Shown piece by piece: positions 1 to 6,964 of a stretch of DNA of 9,160 nucleotides (position 1 is its first letter; every line of letters begins with the position of its first letter). Position numbers and translations under genes: made by a program. The notes below the pieces were generated by a model. It was not told where the DNA came from. It saw nothing but the letters and a program-made list of their open reading frames with translations, and ran no database searches. The DNA is from Candidatus Eiseniibacteriota bacterium (GTDB lineage Bacteria; Eisenbacteria; RBG-16-71-46), in assembly GCA_005893365.1 (NCBI GenBank), contig VBPB01000353.1, positions 1-9,160 on the forward strand, given 5' to 3'.

Positions 1-501
1 GTGGACGATGCGATCGCCACGCGCCAGGAGGCGGCCGCCTCCGGTCTGATCGGGCGCATCGAGATCCCGCGGGTCGGCCTCTCGGCGCTCGTCCTCGAAG
101 GGACGGCGGGGCGCACGCTCTTCCGGGGCGTCGGCCACGTCGCCTCGAGCGCCTTTCCGGGCGAGCGCGGCAACGTCGCGCTGGCCGGCCATCGCGACAC
201 CCACTTCCGACCCCTCAAGGACGTCGCGCCCGGGGACCTCATCACGCTCCGCACTCCTGACGGCGACTTCGTGTACCAGATCGTATCCACGCGCGTGGTC
301 GATCCCGACCGGGGCGATCTCCTGGCGGCCACCTCCCGCCCCGAGCTGACGCTGGTCACCTGCTACCCGTTCTACTGGGTGGGCCCCGCGCCGCGCCGCT
401 TTGTGGTCCGGGCCCGGCCGTACCGGCCGGCGATCCGCGCCCGGCCCGTCGCCGTGAGCCGAAACGCCGCGGCCACCCCGAAGGGTGGCCGCGAGGGGTA
501 G
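1..501 (+). CDS. Class D-like sortase, 3' part (5' end outside window)
   Basis: Sortases are membrane-anchored cysteine transpeptidases that cleave a C-terminal sorting signal and attach or process surface proteins outside the cytoplasmic membrane. The 166 visible residues hold the catalytic set: His64 in LAGHRDTHF, Cys121 in the strand TLVTCYPF, and Arg133 in APRRF. The order and spacing (His, ~57 residues, Cys, 12 residues, Arg) and the CYPFYWVGPAP context match class D (SrtD-type) enzymes. The frame is open from base 1. The first codon is GTG, but the membrane helix expected of this family is absent, so I take it as mid-gene, with roughly 50-70 residues missing. The basic, Pro/Ala-rich tail after residue 138 looks non-catalytic. 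The gene stops 28 bases before the insertion sequence. Its substrate gene is not visible. Family is well supported; the subclass is less certain. Confidence 0.88.
   Translation: MDDAIATRQEAAASGLIGRIEIPRVGLSALVLEGTAGRTLFRGVGHVASSAFPGERGNVALAGHRDTHFRPLKDVAPGDLITLRTPDGDFVYQIVSTRVVDPDRGDLLAATSRPELTLVTCYPFYWVGPAPRRFVVRARPYRPAIRARPVAVSRNAAATPKGGREG
468..493. terminator. Perfect 11-bp hairpin at the end of the sortase gene, possible terminator
   Basis: Bases 468-478 (CGCGGCCACCC) pair perfectly with 483-493 around a four-base loop, CGAA on the plus strand and TTCG on the minus strand. It lies just inside the sortase reading frame, six bases before the stop codon. No T-run follows on the plus strand; on the minus strand only GCGTTTC follows. 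The minus-strand form has a C(UUCG)G loop, an unusually stable RNA tetraloop, so it could stop or slow transcription coming out of the convergent transposase gene. Without a proper T-tract, terminator function is a guess; the hairpin itself is plain. Confidence 0.45.
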
Positions 502-528
502 TGCGCCGAGGGTGCCGTGCCGTGATTC

Positions 529-548
529 CTAGCCCAACTTCCGCAGTT
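529..548 (+). repeat. Left terminal inverted repeat of the insertion sequence
   Basis: The 20 bases CTAGCCCAACTTCCGCAGTT are matched exactly, in reverse complement, at 2500-2519. Just inside, the two ends diverge (TCGAGG at the left, GGTCGA on the reversed right end). This end lies downstream of the transposase gene. Confidence 0.9.
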
Positions 549-590
549 CGAGGGGTCGTTTTGTTGTTTTTCAACCACTTAGCGCCTCGA

Positions 591-602
591 GTCGGCACTA
601 CA
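591..602 (+). repeat. 12-bp direct repeat, left copy, inside the insertion sequence
   Basis: GTCGGCACTACA occurs here, overlapping the transposase stop codon (598-600), and again in the same orientation at 2409-2420, upstream of the transposase start. Both copies are subterminal, 62 and 100 bases from the element's ends. Being direct and not inverted, they are not part of the terminal repeats. Function unknown. Confidence 0.6.
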
Positions 603-2350
603 TTTCGACGCGCCGAGCGACCAGTTTCGGTGGGATTCTGAGTCGCTCGGGGAGCTCGAGACCGAGGCGCTCGAGGAGCAGCGCTTGGGCCTTGTCCGGT
701 CGCACGACGCAGCGGATGCGCAGCTCGCGCCGTGGCTGCTCCGCTAGCGGCAAGACGACGTCGGTGCTCTGAATGCGGCCCAGTTCGTCGAGGAGGGTGC
801 GCGGGCTGTGGCCCAAGCGTCTTCCATAGCACGTAGGCTAGGAAGCACACCAGGATGTGGGCCTGGACGCGGTCGGCCTTCTGGTGCCAGATCGGGCGCA
901 GCGACAGCTCGCTCTTGTGAATGCGGAACGCCGCCTCGGCCTCGGTCAGTTGCACGTAGGTGCGCCACAGCGCCTCGGGGGTCCAGTCCGTCACATTGGT
1001 GCGCAGCACGTAGCAACCCTCGGTGGTGCGGGCCGACTCGTCCCACTCGCTGCGCACCGACCACTCCAGCCGCACCCCCGCGTGGGCCGATGGATCCTCG
1101 TGGACCTGGATGCGGTAGCGGCCGGCGGCGCGCGAGGTGCGCGCCAGCAGGCGTCCGATCTGCCGCCCGATCGTCTCGCGGTCGATGCGGCGCCGGCTGT
1201 GCTCGAGCCGGTGCGCCAGCTTCGTGAGTCCCTGCTCGATCCGCGCCGCGAAGCGGGCGTGCATGGCCTGTTCCTTCTCGCGCCGCTCCGCCGAGCGGCA
1301 CAGCAGGAACGTCTCGTTCCCCTCGGGTCCGGCGCACAGCCGGGCTTCGATCCCCTCACGCACCGCGTGCCAGTCTCGGGCCTCCGCGAGCTCGCGGCTC
1401 CAGCGCTTGATCTCGCCACGCGACGTCCCGATCAGGTAACGCCGGCCGGTCTTCTTGAGCCACGCCAGGTTCTTGGTGCTGGTCATGCCGCGATCCATCA
1501 CCCAGATGCGCTGCGCACTCCCGTAACGCGCCTCCATCGTCCCCACGATCTCCTGCACCGTCGTCACGTCGACGCGATTGCCGGCGAACACTTCGTAGCC
1601 GAGCGGCATCCCCTCGCGCGTCACCACCAGGGCGATGCACACCTGCTTGCAGTCCGGCCGGTGATCGCGGCTGTAGCCGCGCTGGGCCAGCGGGTTGTGC
1701 GCCGCCAGCCCCTCGAAGTAGGTGCTCGTCACGTCGTAGAGCAGCAGGTCGTAGTCGAGCGCGAACAGCGCGCCCAGTCGCTCCTTCAGATGCCGCTCGA
1801 TCGCCAGCTTGTGCGGCAACAACCGATCCAGCGCGCGGTAGAGTCGATCGTCGTTGACCTGCTCGCCTGGCACCCCGAGCAGATCCTCGAGCGCGGTGCG
1901 CCGATACCAGTCCTCCGCGATGTGCAGTTCGCTCGCCGGCTCACACAGTCGCGCCAGCACCAGCACCGCCGCCATGGTCGACCACGGCACTGTCTCGCGC
2001 CCCGCCCCCAACAGCTCTTCACACAGTCCATCCAGCTTCAGCGCTCGCCACAGCGTCCACCCCAGCCACACGTCGCCAAATCGCCGGCCCCGCTCCAGTC
2101 GCAGCTGATCCAGTCGCACCGCCACCGGTGCGGCGTCCGGGAGCTTCGCCTCGAACAGCTCGCGCTGATCGCCGCGTCCCGTGATCGTGCGCGCCAGCGC
2201 CCGGGCACGGGCGCGGCCCTGGGCGTCCAGCTCGCCCAGCTGTGCCACCGTCTCCTGGACCACCTTGCCGTGGCGCCGGACCGAGCGCACCAGCCGCCAC
2301 GACACGTGCGCCTTGCCATCCTTGCGACGGATCGAGTGCCGCAGATACAC
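598..2350 (-). CDS. IS1634-family DDE transposase, C-terminal part frameshifted
   Basis: The transposase cuts and joins the ends of the insertion sequence. Counting from the GTG at 2350, the RNase H-fold acidic residues are Asp206 (LLYDVTSTYFEG), Asp286 (WVMDRGMTS) and Glu472, the last in a Y-(2)-x-(3)-E-(6)-K signature (Tyr465, Glu472, Lys479) as in IS4-superfamily enzymes. Between them come the typical long basic helical insert and the segment RPIWHQKADRVQAHILVCFLAY. After VLWKTL (near base 815) the frame changes: the recognised ending (GHSPRTLLDELGRIQSTDVVLP through RCVVRPDKAQ, stop at 598-600) continues in another frame, and about eight family residues (the E-x-W-..-RAGL stretch) seem to be missing, pointing to a deletion of roughly 25 bases. 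All catalytic residues precede the break. I chose GTG 2350 because GGAGGG lies seven bases before it (2358-2363); an in-frame GTG at 2368 is an alternative. Confidence 0.85.
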
Positions 2351-2408
2351 GCCGGTTCCCTCCGGCACTCGGTATCTCAGACCCGATCACCACGCCGCAA
2401 GGGGGTAG

Positions 2409-2420
2409 GTCGGCACTACA
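2409..2420 (+). repeat. 12-bp direct repeat, right copy, inside the insertion sequence
   Basis: Second copy of GTCGGCACTACA, same orientation as 591-602. It lies in the untranslated region upstream of the transposase start codon. Confidence 0.6.
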
Positions 2421-2499
2421 CGCCCATTCCGCAAGGTCCGGTCACCGCACCAACGACTTGCCCTCGCCGCCCCGACGAAAATCGCCGCTGGCGTCGACC

Positions 2500-2519
2500 A
2501 ACTGCGGAAGTTGGGCTAG
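2500..2519 (-). repeat. Right terminal inverted repeat of the insertion sequence
   Basis: Reverse complement of 529-548 with no mismatch over 20 bases. It lies upstream of the transposase gene, about 150 bases before its start, leaving room for the transposase promoter between the repeat and the start codon. I see no convincing promoter hexamers in that stretch. Confidence 0.9.
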
Positions 2520-2714
2520 CGCACGGCATGTATCGACGCCTCCGGGTCCTCATGGGATCGTGATGCCAGGCCAGGCCCTACAGGCTCCCGCCCCAAACGC
2601 CTACTGCACATCCGGGCCGTAGCGGCTATACTGCCGCCCTTCGCCGGTCCCGGCGCGTCCGAGCGCGCCCGTTCCAGCCCTGCGGCCGAATGCGCGTGGC
2701 CGCGAGGTGCCGAC
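2520..2714 (+). other. Intergenic region between insertion sequence and helicase operon
   Basis: No open frame here looks like a gene. Apart from the putative promoter it contains GC-rich short inverted repeats and a purine-rich ribosome binding site, GAGGTG at 2704-2709, five bases before the ATG at 2715, which supports that start for the helicase. Confidence 0.6.
2605..2632 (+). promoter_or_regulatory. Putative sigma70-type promoter of the helicase operon
   Basis: TATACT at 2627-2632 matches the -10 consensus at five of six positions. TGCACA at 2605-2610, 16 bases upstream, matches the -35 consensus at four of six. Predicted transcription would start near 2639, giving a leader of about 75 nt before the helicase ATG at 2715. 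It stands out as an AT-rich patch in a GC-rich intergenic region. The same -10 hexamer, TATACT, appears in the promoter at 6929-6958, which adds some weight. Confidence 0.5.
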
Positions 2715-5121
2715 ATGCAGGCTGAACCCACACGCTTCCTGCCAGGGGCCGCCGATCACGAGGCGACCGCCTCGCTCGCCGGCTGGCTGGCCGAGCACGC
2801 CCGGCGTCCGGAGAATCGCGGCGCCGTCACGCACTGGGAGCGCATCCCCGCGCGCCCGCCGCGTCACGGCGAGCTCACGCTGCCGCTGCCGCCCCCGATC
2901 GCCGAGTCGCTCGCCGCGCGCGGCATCGCGCGGCTCTACACGCACCAGGTGCAGGCGATCGAGGCGCTGCGCGGCGGGCTCGACGTGGTGGTCGTGACCG
3001 GGACCGCGAGCGGCAAGAGCCTCTGCTACCACCTGCCGGTGCTGGAGCGGCTGCTCGGCGAGGGCGAGGCGACCGCGCTCTATCTCTTCCCGACCAAGGC
3101 GCTGGCGCAGGACCAGCTCAAGGGCCTGACCCGCCTCGCCAGCGGACATCCCGACCTCCTGCGCCGCCTGGTGGCGGGGGTCTACGACGGCGACACCGCC
3201 CCGGCGACGCGCCGCAAGCTGCGCGACACGGCCAACGTCATCCTCTCCAACCCCGACATGCTGCATCAGGGCGTGCTGCCCGCGCACTCCAAGTGGGCGC
3301 GCTTCCTCAGCCACCTGCGCTTCGTGGTGGTGGACGAGATGCACGCCTACCGCGGCATCTTCGGCTCGCACGTGGCCAACGTGATGCGCCGGATGAGCCG
3401 CTTGGCGGCCCACTACGGCGCCACGCCGCGCTTCGTCCTGTGCAGCGCCACGATCCGCAACCCGGCCGAGCTGGCCGAGCGCTTGACCGCTCGCGCGGTC
3501 ACGGTGGTGGACGCCGTTCAGCGACGCCGCGCGCGTCGAGCGCCGCTCGTCCAACGGCGAGGGCTGTGTGCTCACCGCGGGGCTGCTCGAGGCGGGGGCC
3601 CAGGTCATCACCTTCACCAAGTCGCGCGTCGCCGCCGAGCTGGTGTACCGCTACGCGCGCGAGCGGCTCAAGCGGATCGAGCCCGGGCTCGAGGAGCGCA
3701 TCCGTCCCTATCGCGGCGGCTACCTGCCCGAGGAGCGGCGCAAGATCGAGCAGGCGCTGTTCTCGGGGGCGCTGCGCGGCGTGGTGTGCACCAACGCGCT
3801 CGAGTTGGGGATCGACGTGGGCGGCCTGGACGCGGCGGTGCTGATCGGCGCCCCGCCCACGCTCGCCAGCGCCTGGCAGCAGGCGGGGCGCGCCGGGCGC
3901 GGGGGCGAGCCGGCGCTGGCGGTGCTGGTGGCCTACAACGAGACCGTGGACCAGTACCTGATGCGCCACCCGGACTACTTCTTCGGCCGCTCGCCCGAGG
4001 CGGCGGTCATCGACCCGCACAATCCCTACATCCTGGCGCAGCAGCTGGCCTGCGCGGCCTACGAGCTGCCGCTCTCGGCGGCCGACGCCGCGGCGTTCGG
4101 CCCACAGATGGGCGACATCCTGGCGGCACTCGAGGAGTCGGGAGAGACGCGCACCATCGATGCCCGCACCTACTGGGCGAACACCGACTTCCCGGCCGCG
4201 AAGGTGAACCTGCGCACCATCTCGGACAACACCTACACCATCATGGACGCGGGCGCTGGAGCGGCCATCGAGGCGCGGCCCGGCAACGTCGCCGATCCGC
4301 GCCGTCGCGCGCCCCGTCCGGCCGAGGCCGAGCGCCACGGGGTGATCGGCACGGTGGACGCCATCAGCGCGCTGGAGCTGGTCTACCCCGAGGCCATCTA
4401 CCTGCACGAGGGCGAGACCTACTTCGTCCGCACGCTCGACCTGGAGCAGAAGACCGCGTTCGTCGAGCGGCGCGAGGTCGACTACTACACCCAGCCGGTG
4501 CTGGAGACGAACATCCTCGTGCGCGGCGAGCGCGAGCGCCGAACCTGGCGCGGCGAGACGGTGATTCTCGGCGACGTCACCTACTCCTGGCAGACCATCG
4601 CCATGAAGAAGGTGAAGTTCGGCTCGCGCGACTCGATCGGCTACCACCCGCTCGAGCTGCCGCGGCTGACGCTCGACACGGTGGGCTTCTGGTTCGCTCC
4701 GGACGACGCCGCGCGGGCCGCGGTGGCGCGCGCGGGGCTCAATCCCTTCGAGGGCCTGAGCGGCGTGCGCAATCTCTTCCTCACCCTGCTCTCGATGCTC
4801 AGCATGTGCGATCCCGCGGACCTGGGCGGCATGATCGATTCGTCCAACCTGGGCCGGCCGGCGCTGTTCGTGTTCGATCGCTATCCCGGCGGCCTCGGCT
4901 TCGCCGAGCAGGGCTGGACGCGGCTCGACGAGCTGGCGCGCGCCGCGCGCGAGCATCTGGAGTCCTGCCCGTGCGAGGGCGGCTGCCCGTCGTGCGTCGG
5001 GCTGCCGGTGCTGCGTCCCGCGCAGCAGCAGGACCCCGACCTCGGCCGCGCCCGCGCCACGCCCAACAAGGAGGCGGCCCGCGTGCTGCTCGCGCACTGG
5101 CTGGCGCGGAACGAGTCATGA
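2715..5121 (+). CDS. MrfA/YprA-type DEAD/DEAH-box helicase with DUF1998-like C-terminus, one frameshift
   Basis: An SF2 helicase of the YprA/MrfA family, known in B. subtilis to work with MrfB in repair of mitomycin-type DNA damage. In the first frame (2715 to ~3512): Q-motif-like LYTHQ (74-78), Walker A TGTASGKS (95-102, Lys101), motif Ia FPTKALAQDQ, SNPDMLH, motif II DEMH (207-210) and SAT (244-246). In the second frame (~3514-5121): RRSSNGEG, motif IV ITFTKSR, motif V TNALELGIDVGGLD, motif VI QQAGRAGRGG, a long C-terminal region, and four clustered cysteines CPCEGGCPSC near 4966-4995, probably binding zinc. At ~3513 the frame jumps from TVVD to PFSDAARVERR; the family's usual linker (about 15 residues ending in WNPP-like) is missing, so about 40-50 bases seem deleted. 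Together the two parts give ~800 residues, a normal family length. The start has an SD (GAGGTG). The stop overlaps the methyltransferase start by ATGA. Confidence 0.85.
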
Positions 5122-5897
5122 GCCAGCGACCCGAGTGGCCCATCACCTTCTTCGACGAGGGCTACCTCAAGATCTACCAGCCGCAGATCACCGCGGAGCG
5201 CAACCGCGCCGAGACCGACTTCATCGCCGCCGCACTCGATCTGCCGCGTGGCGCCCGCGTGCTCGACCTGGCCTGCGGCCCGGGCCGGCACGCCATCGGC
5301 ATGGCGCAGCGCGGCCATCAGGTGACCGGCGTGGACTTCAACCCGCACTATCTGGAGATCGCCGCCGCGGCGGCCGAGCAGGCGGGGGTCCAGGTGACCT
5401 GGAGGGTCGGCGACATGCGGGCGCTGCAGTTCGAAGCGGCCTTCGACGGCGCCTACTCGTACTTCACCTCGTTCGGCTACTTCACCGACCCCGAGAACGA
5501 GTGCGTGATCGGCAACATCGTCCGTGCCCTGCGGCCCTCCGGGCGCTTCCTCATCGACATGGCGAACCGCGAGTGGCTGCTGACCCACCCGCAGCAGCGC
5601 ACCTGGACGCAGCAGCAGGACGGCGGGCTGCTGATGGAGGAGGCGATCCTGGACCTGGCCACCTCGCGCGTCACCTCGCGCCTGACGCTCATCCCGCCCG
5701 AGGGGGGTGCTCAGGTGACCAAGGAGTTCCACCTCCGCCTCTACACCTGCGCCGAGCTGACGTCGATGTTCGCGCGCCTGGGCCTCAAGGTGACCAGCAT
5801 CTGGGGCGGCCCCGACGGCAGCGACTACTCGGCCGAGAGCCGCCGCCTGATCATGCTCGCCGAACGCGAGGCGGGCGGATGCGGGGACGCGGGATGA
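5118..5897 (+). CDS. Class I SAM-dependent methyltransferase
   Basis: A 259-residue cytoplasmic protein with a Rossmann-type methyltransferase fold. Motif I is VLDLACGPGRHAIGMA (48-63), which binds S-adenosylmethionine; the acidic residue at the end of strand 2 is Asp73 in VTGVDFN; the motif IV region reads FDGAYSYFTSFGYF (109-122), followed by the helix and strand IVRALRPSGRFLIDM. There is no (N/D)PP(Y/F) motif, so it is not an obvious DNA adenine- or cytosine-N4 methyltransferase, and no PC cysteine motif of C5 enzymes. The substrate cannot be read from sequence; small molecules, RNA or protein are all open. Both ends are ATGA overlaps (5118-5121 with the helicase, 5894-5897 with the exonuclease), so translation is probably coupled and the product is likely made together with both repair proteins. 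The frame is intact throughout. Confidence 0.85.
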   Translation: MSQRPEWPITFFDEGYLKIYQPQITAERNRAETDFIAAALDLPRGARVLDLACGPGRHAIGMAQRGHQVTGVDFNPHYLEIAAAAAEQAGVQVTWRVGDMRALQFEAAFDGAYSYFTSFGYFTDPENECVIGNIVRALRPSGRFLIDMANREWLLTHPQQRTWTQQQDGGLLMEEAILDLATSRVTSRLTLIPPEGGAQVTKEFHLRLYTCAELTSMFARLGLKVTSIWGGPDGSDYSAESRRLIMLAEREAGGCGDAG

Positions 5898-6932
5898 GCA
5901 CGCCCGGCGCGACGCTCAAGGCCCGCCTCGGCGAGCTGGCGCGGGCGCGGAAGTCTGCTCTTGTTCCTGCGGAGGAAACCGCTAGGCAGGTGCCGGGGCC
6001 GGGCGACGGGCAGGAGTCATGCGGCGGCACGTTCCCCCATACGCCCAAACAGCAGGGCATCCAGGAGTCACGCTCGATGCACCCGCCGGAATCCGTCTCA
6101 GCGCCGGTCGGGGGCCAGAGGCTCTCCGGCGGTGCGTCCGAGGCTCGCGGGAGCCAGGGATGGCGGAGCGAGCCTCGGGGCAGTGAGCCGGAGCAGGATG
6201 CGGAGGCGAACGTGCCGCCGGAGATTGGCGCGGGCCGAGACTTCGCCGGCGTCGAAGCCTTCCTCCCCGGCGGCGAATGGCACAACGAGCGCGGATCGGT
6301 CTTCGTGCACGAGCGCCTGAGGTCCGAGATCGAACGCCCGCGCCGAAACTGGGGTCAGCTCGGCGAGGCTCCCGCCGAGGAGCCCGACCTGATCGCCGCG
6401 TGCGCGTTGGGACTCGAGCGTGTGCTGTTCCTCGACCTCGAGACCGGCGGCCTCTCGTCGAGCCCGGTCTTCCTGGCCGGGACCATGCACTGGAACGGGA
6501 GCGATTTCGTCCTGCGCCAGTATTTCGCCCGGCACTATGGCGAGGAGGCGACGCTGCTCGCGGCACTCGACCAGGCCACGCGCGGGTTCGAGTGCCTCGT
6601 CACCTTCAACGGCAAGTCCTACGATGTGCCGTTCCTGCGCGACCGGGCCAACGTCCATCGCGTGCGGGTCGGCATGCCGCCCCGGCACCTCGACCTGCTG
6701 CACCCGGCCCGCCGCCGCTGGCGCGGCACCCTGCCGGACTGCCGCCTCCAGACCCTAATACCGCGTCTGCCGCCGCCGCCGCGTGGGGGACGTGCCGGGG
6801 GAGGAGGTCCCGGGGCTCTACCACGACTTCGTCCGCCACGGGGACCCCTACCGGCTGGTCCCGGTCTTCCATCACAACCTGCTGGACGTCATCACGATGA
6901 GCGAGATCCTGGCCGCCCTCTGTCGCCGTTGA
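5894..6932 (+). CDS. MrfB/YprB-type DEDD-family exonuclease (RNase H-like), one frameshift
   Basis: Predicted metal-dependent 3'-5' exonuclease, the partner of the MrfA-type helicase. The N-terminus (MSTPGATLKARLGELARARK) and the block from ~116 (FAGVEAFLPGGEWHNERG) look family-like; residues ~30-112 are a Gly/Ser/Pro/Glu-rich linker of unusual length. Exo I is FLDLETGG (Asp181, Glu183), Exo II is TFNGKSYDVPFLRDR (Asn239, Asp244), then HLDLLHPARRRW. After LQTL the frame changes near 6757: the family ending (CRRRRVGDVPGEEV, GLYHDFVRHGD, then Exo III-like FHHNLLDVITM) resumes at TAC 6759 in the next frame, stop 6930-6932. Joining needs only a 2-base gain (CT[GG]AATAC would restore the expected Glu) or a 1-base loss. 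The protein ends right after the nuclease domain, without the C-terminal helical repeat region of B. subtilis YprB. The start overlaps the methyltransferase stop (ATGA). Confidence 0.8.
6011..6070 (+). repeat. 9-bp direct repeats 51 bp apart in the exonuclease linker
   Basis: CAGGAGTCA occurs at 6011-6019 and 6062-6070. The period of 51 is a multiple of three, so both copies encode Gln-Glu-Ser (residues 40-42 and 57-59). It could be the footprint of a short duplication or insertion in the linker, or chance. Confidence 0.35.
6138..6178 (+). repeat. Nested palindrome inside the exonuclease linker
   Basis: CCGAGGCTCGC (6138-6148) pairs perfectly with GCGAGCCTCGG (6168-6178). Inside, GCCA (6153-6156) pairs with TGGC (6161-6164) around a GGGA loop, which fits the GNRA pattern. 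The two stems are separated by a small internal loop of GGGA and GGA. It lies in the low-complexity linker (residues ~82-95) of the MrfB-type protein. The two-tier design looks like a REP- or RPE-type palindromic element inserted in frame, but only one copy is present in the window. Confidence 0.55.
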
Positions 6933-6958
6933 CTCCCCCGCGGAGCCCCTCTTATACT
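6929..6958 (+). promoter_or_regulatory. Sigma70-type promoter for the cold-shock gene leader
   Basis: TTGACT (6929-6934, five of six to consensus) and TATACT (6953-6958, five of six) are separated by 18 bases. It is the best promoter in the window. The -35 overlaps the exonuclease stop codon (6930-6932), so the promoter is packed against the end of the operon. Transcription is predicted to start near 6965, leaving about 205 nt before the ATG at 7171. Confidence 0.7.
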
Positions 6959-6964
6959 CGAACG

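Larger units (their letters stand above)
529..2519 (-). mobile_element. IS1634-type (IS4 superfamily) insertion sequence, about 1991 bp
   Basis: The element is bounded by perfect 20-bp inverted repeats at 529-548 and 2500-2519 and carries a single DDE transposase on the minus strand, the usual plan of the IS1634 family. It sits between the sortase stop and the promoter region of the helicase operon, so it interrupts neither gene. I find no target-site duplication: the six bases outside the left end are TGATTC and outside the right end CGCACG. A heptamer TGCCGTG just outside the left repeat (518-524) has its reverse complement outside the right repeat (2522-2528), so the true ends may lie a little further out or the flanks may be rearranged. 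The transposase has a frame break, so the copy is probably not autonomous as read. Confidence 0.85.

Noticed and set aside
857..2563. Long open frame (568 codons) on the plus strand across the transposase
   Set aside because: It is antisense to a recognisable transposase with intact DDE motifs, has a His/Gln/Arg/Pro-rich composition typical of mirror frames in GC-rich DNA, and matches no family.
2601..3620. Minus-strand open frame (339 codons) across the helicase start
   Set aside because: It covers Walker A and DEMH motifs on the other strand and the operon promoter; composition is that of a shadow frame.
3499..5097. Long minus-strand open frame (532 codons) opposite the helicase
   Set aside because: The helicase motifs IV-VI and cysteine cluster are on the plus strand; the minus-strand translation is a low-complexity Arg/Gly/Val/His-rich shadow.
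2715..5897. A single 1060-residue helicase-methyltransferase fusion
   Set aside because: Between about 3513 and 5117 this frame is Arg/Gly/Ala-rich nonsense while the helicase continues in another frame. The methyltransferase has its own ATG at an ATGA overlap, so the fusion is an artefact of the frame break.
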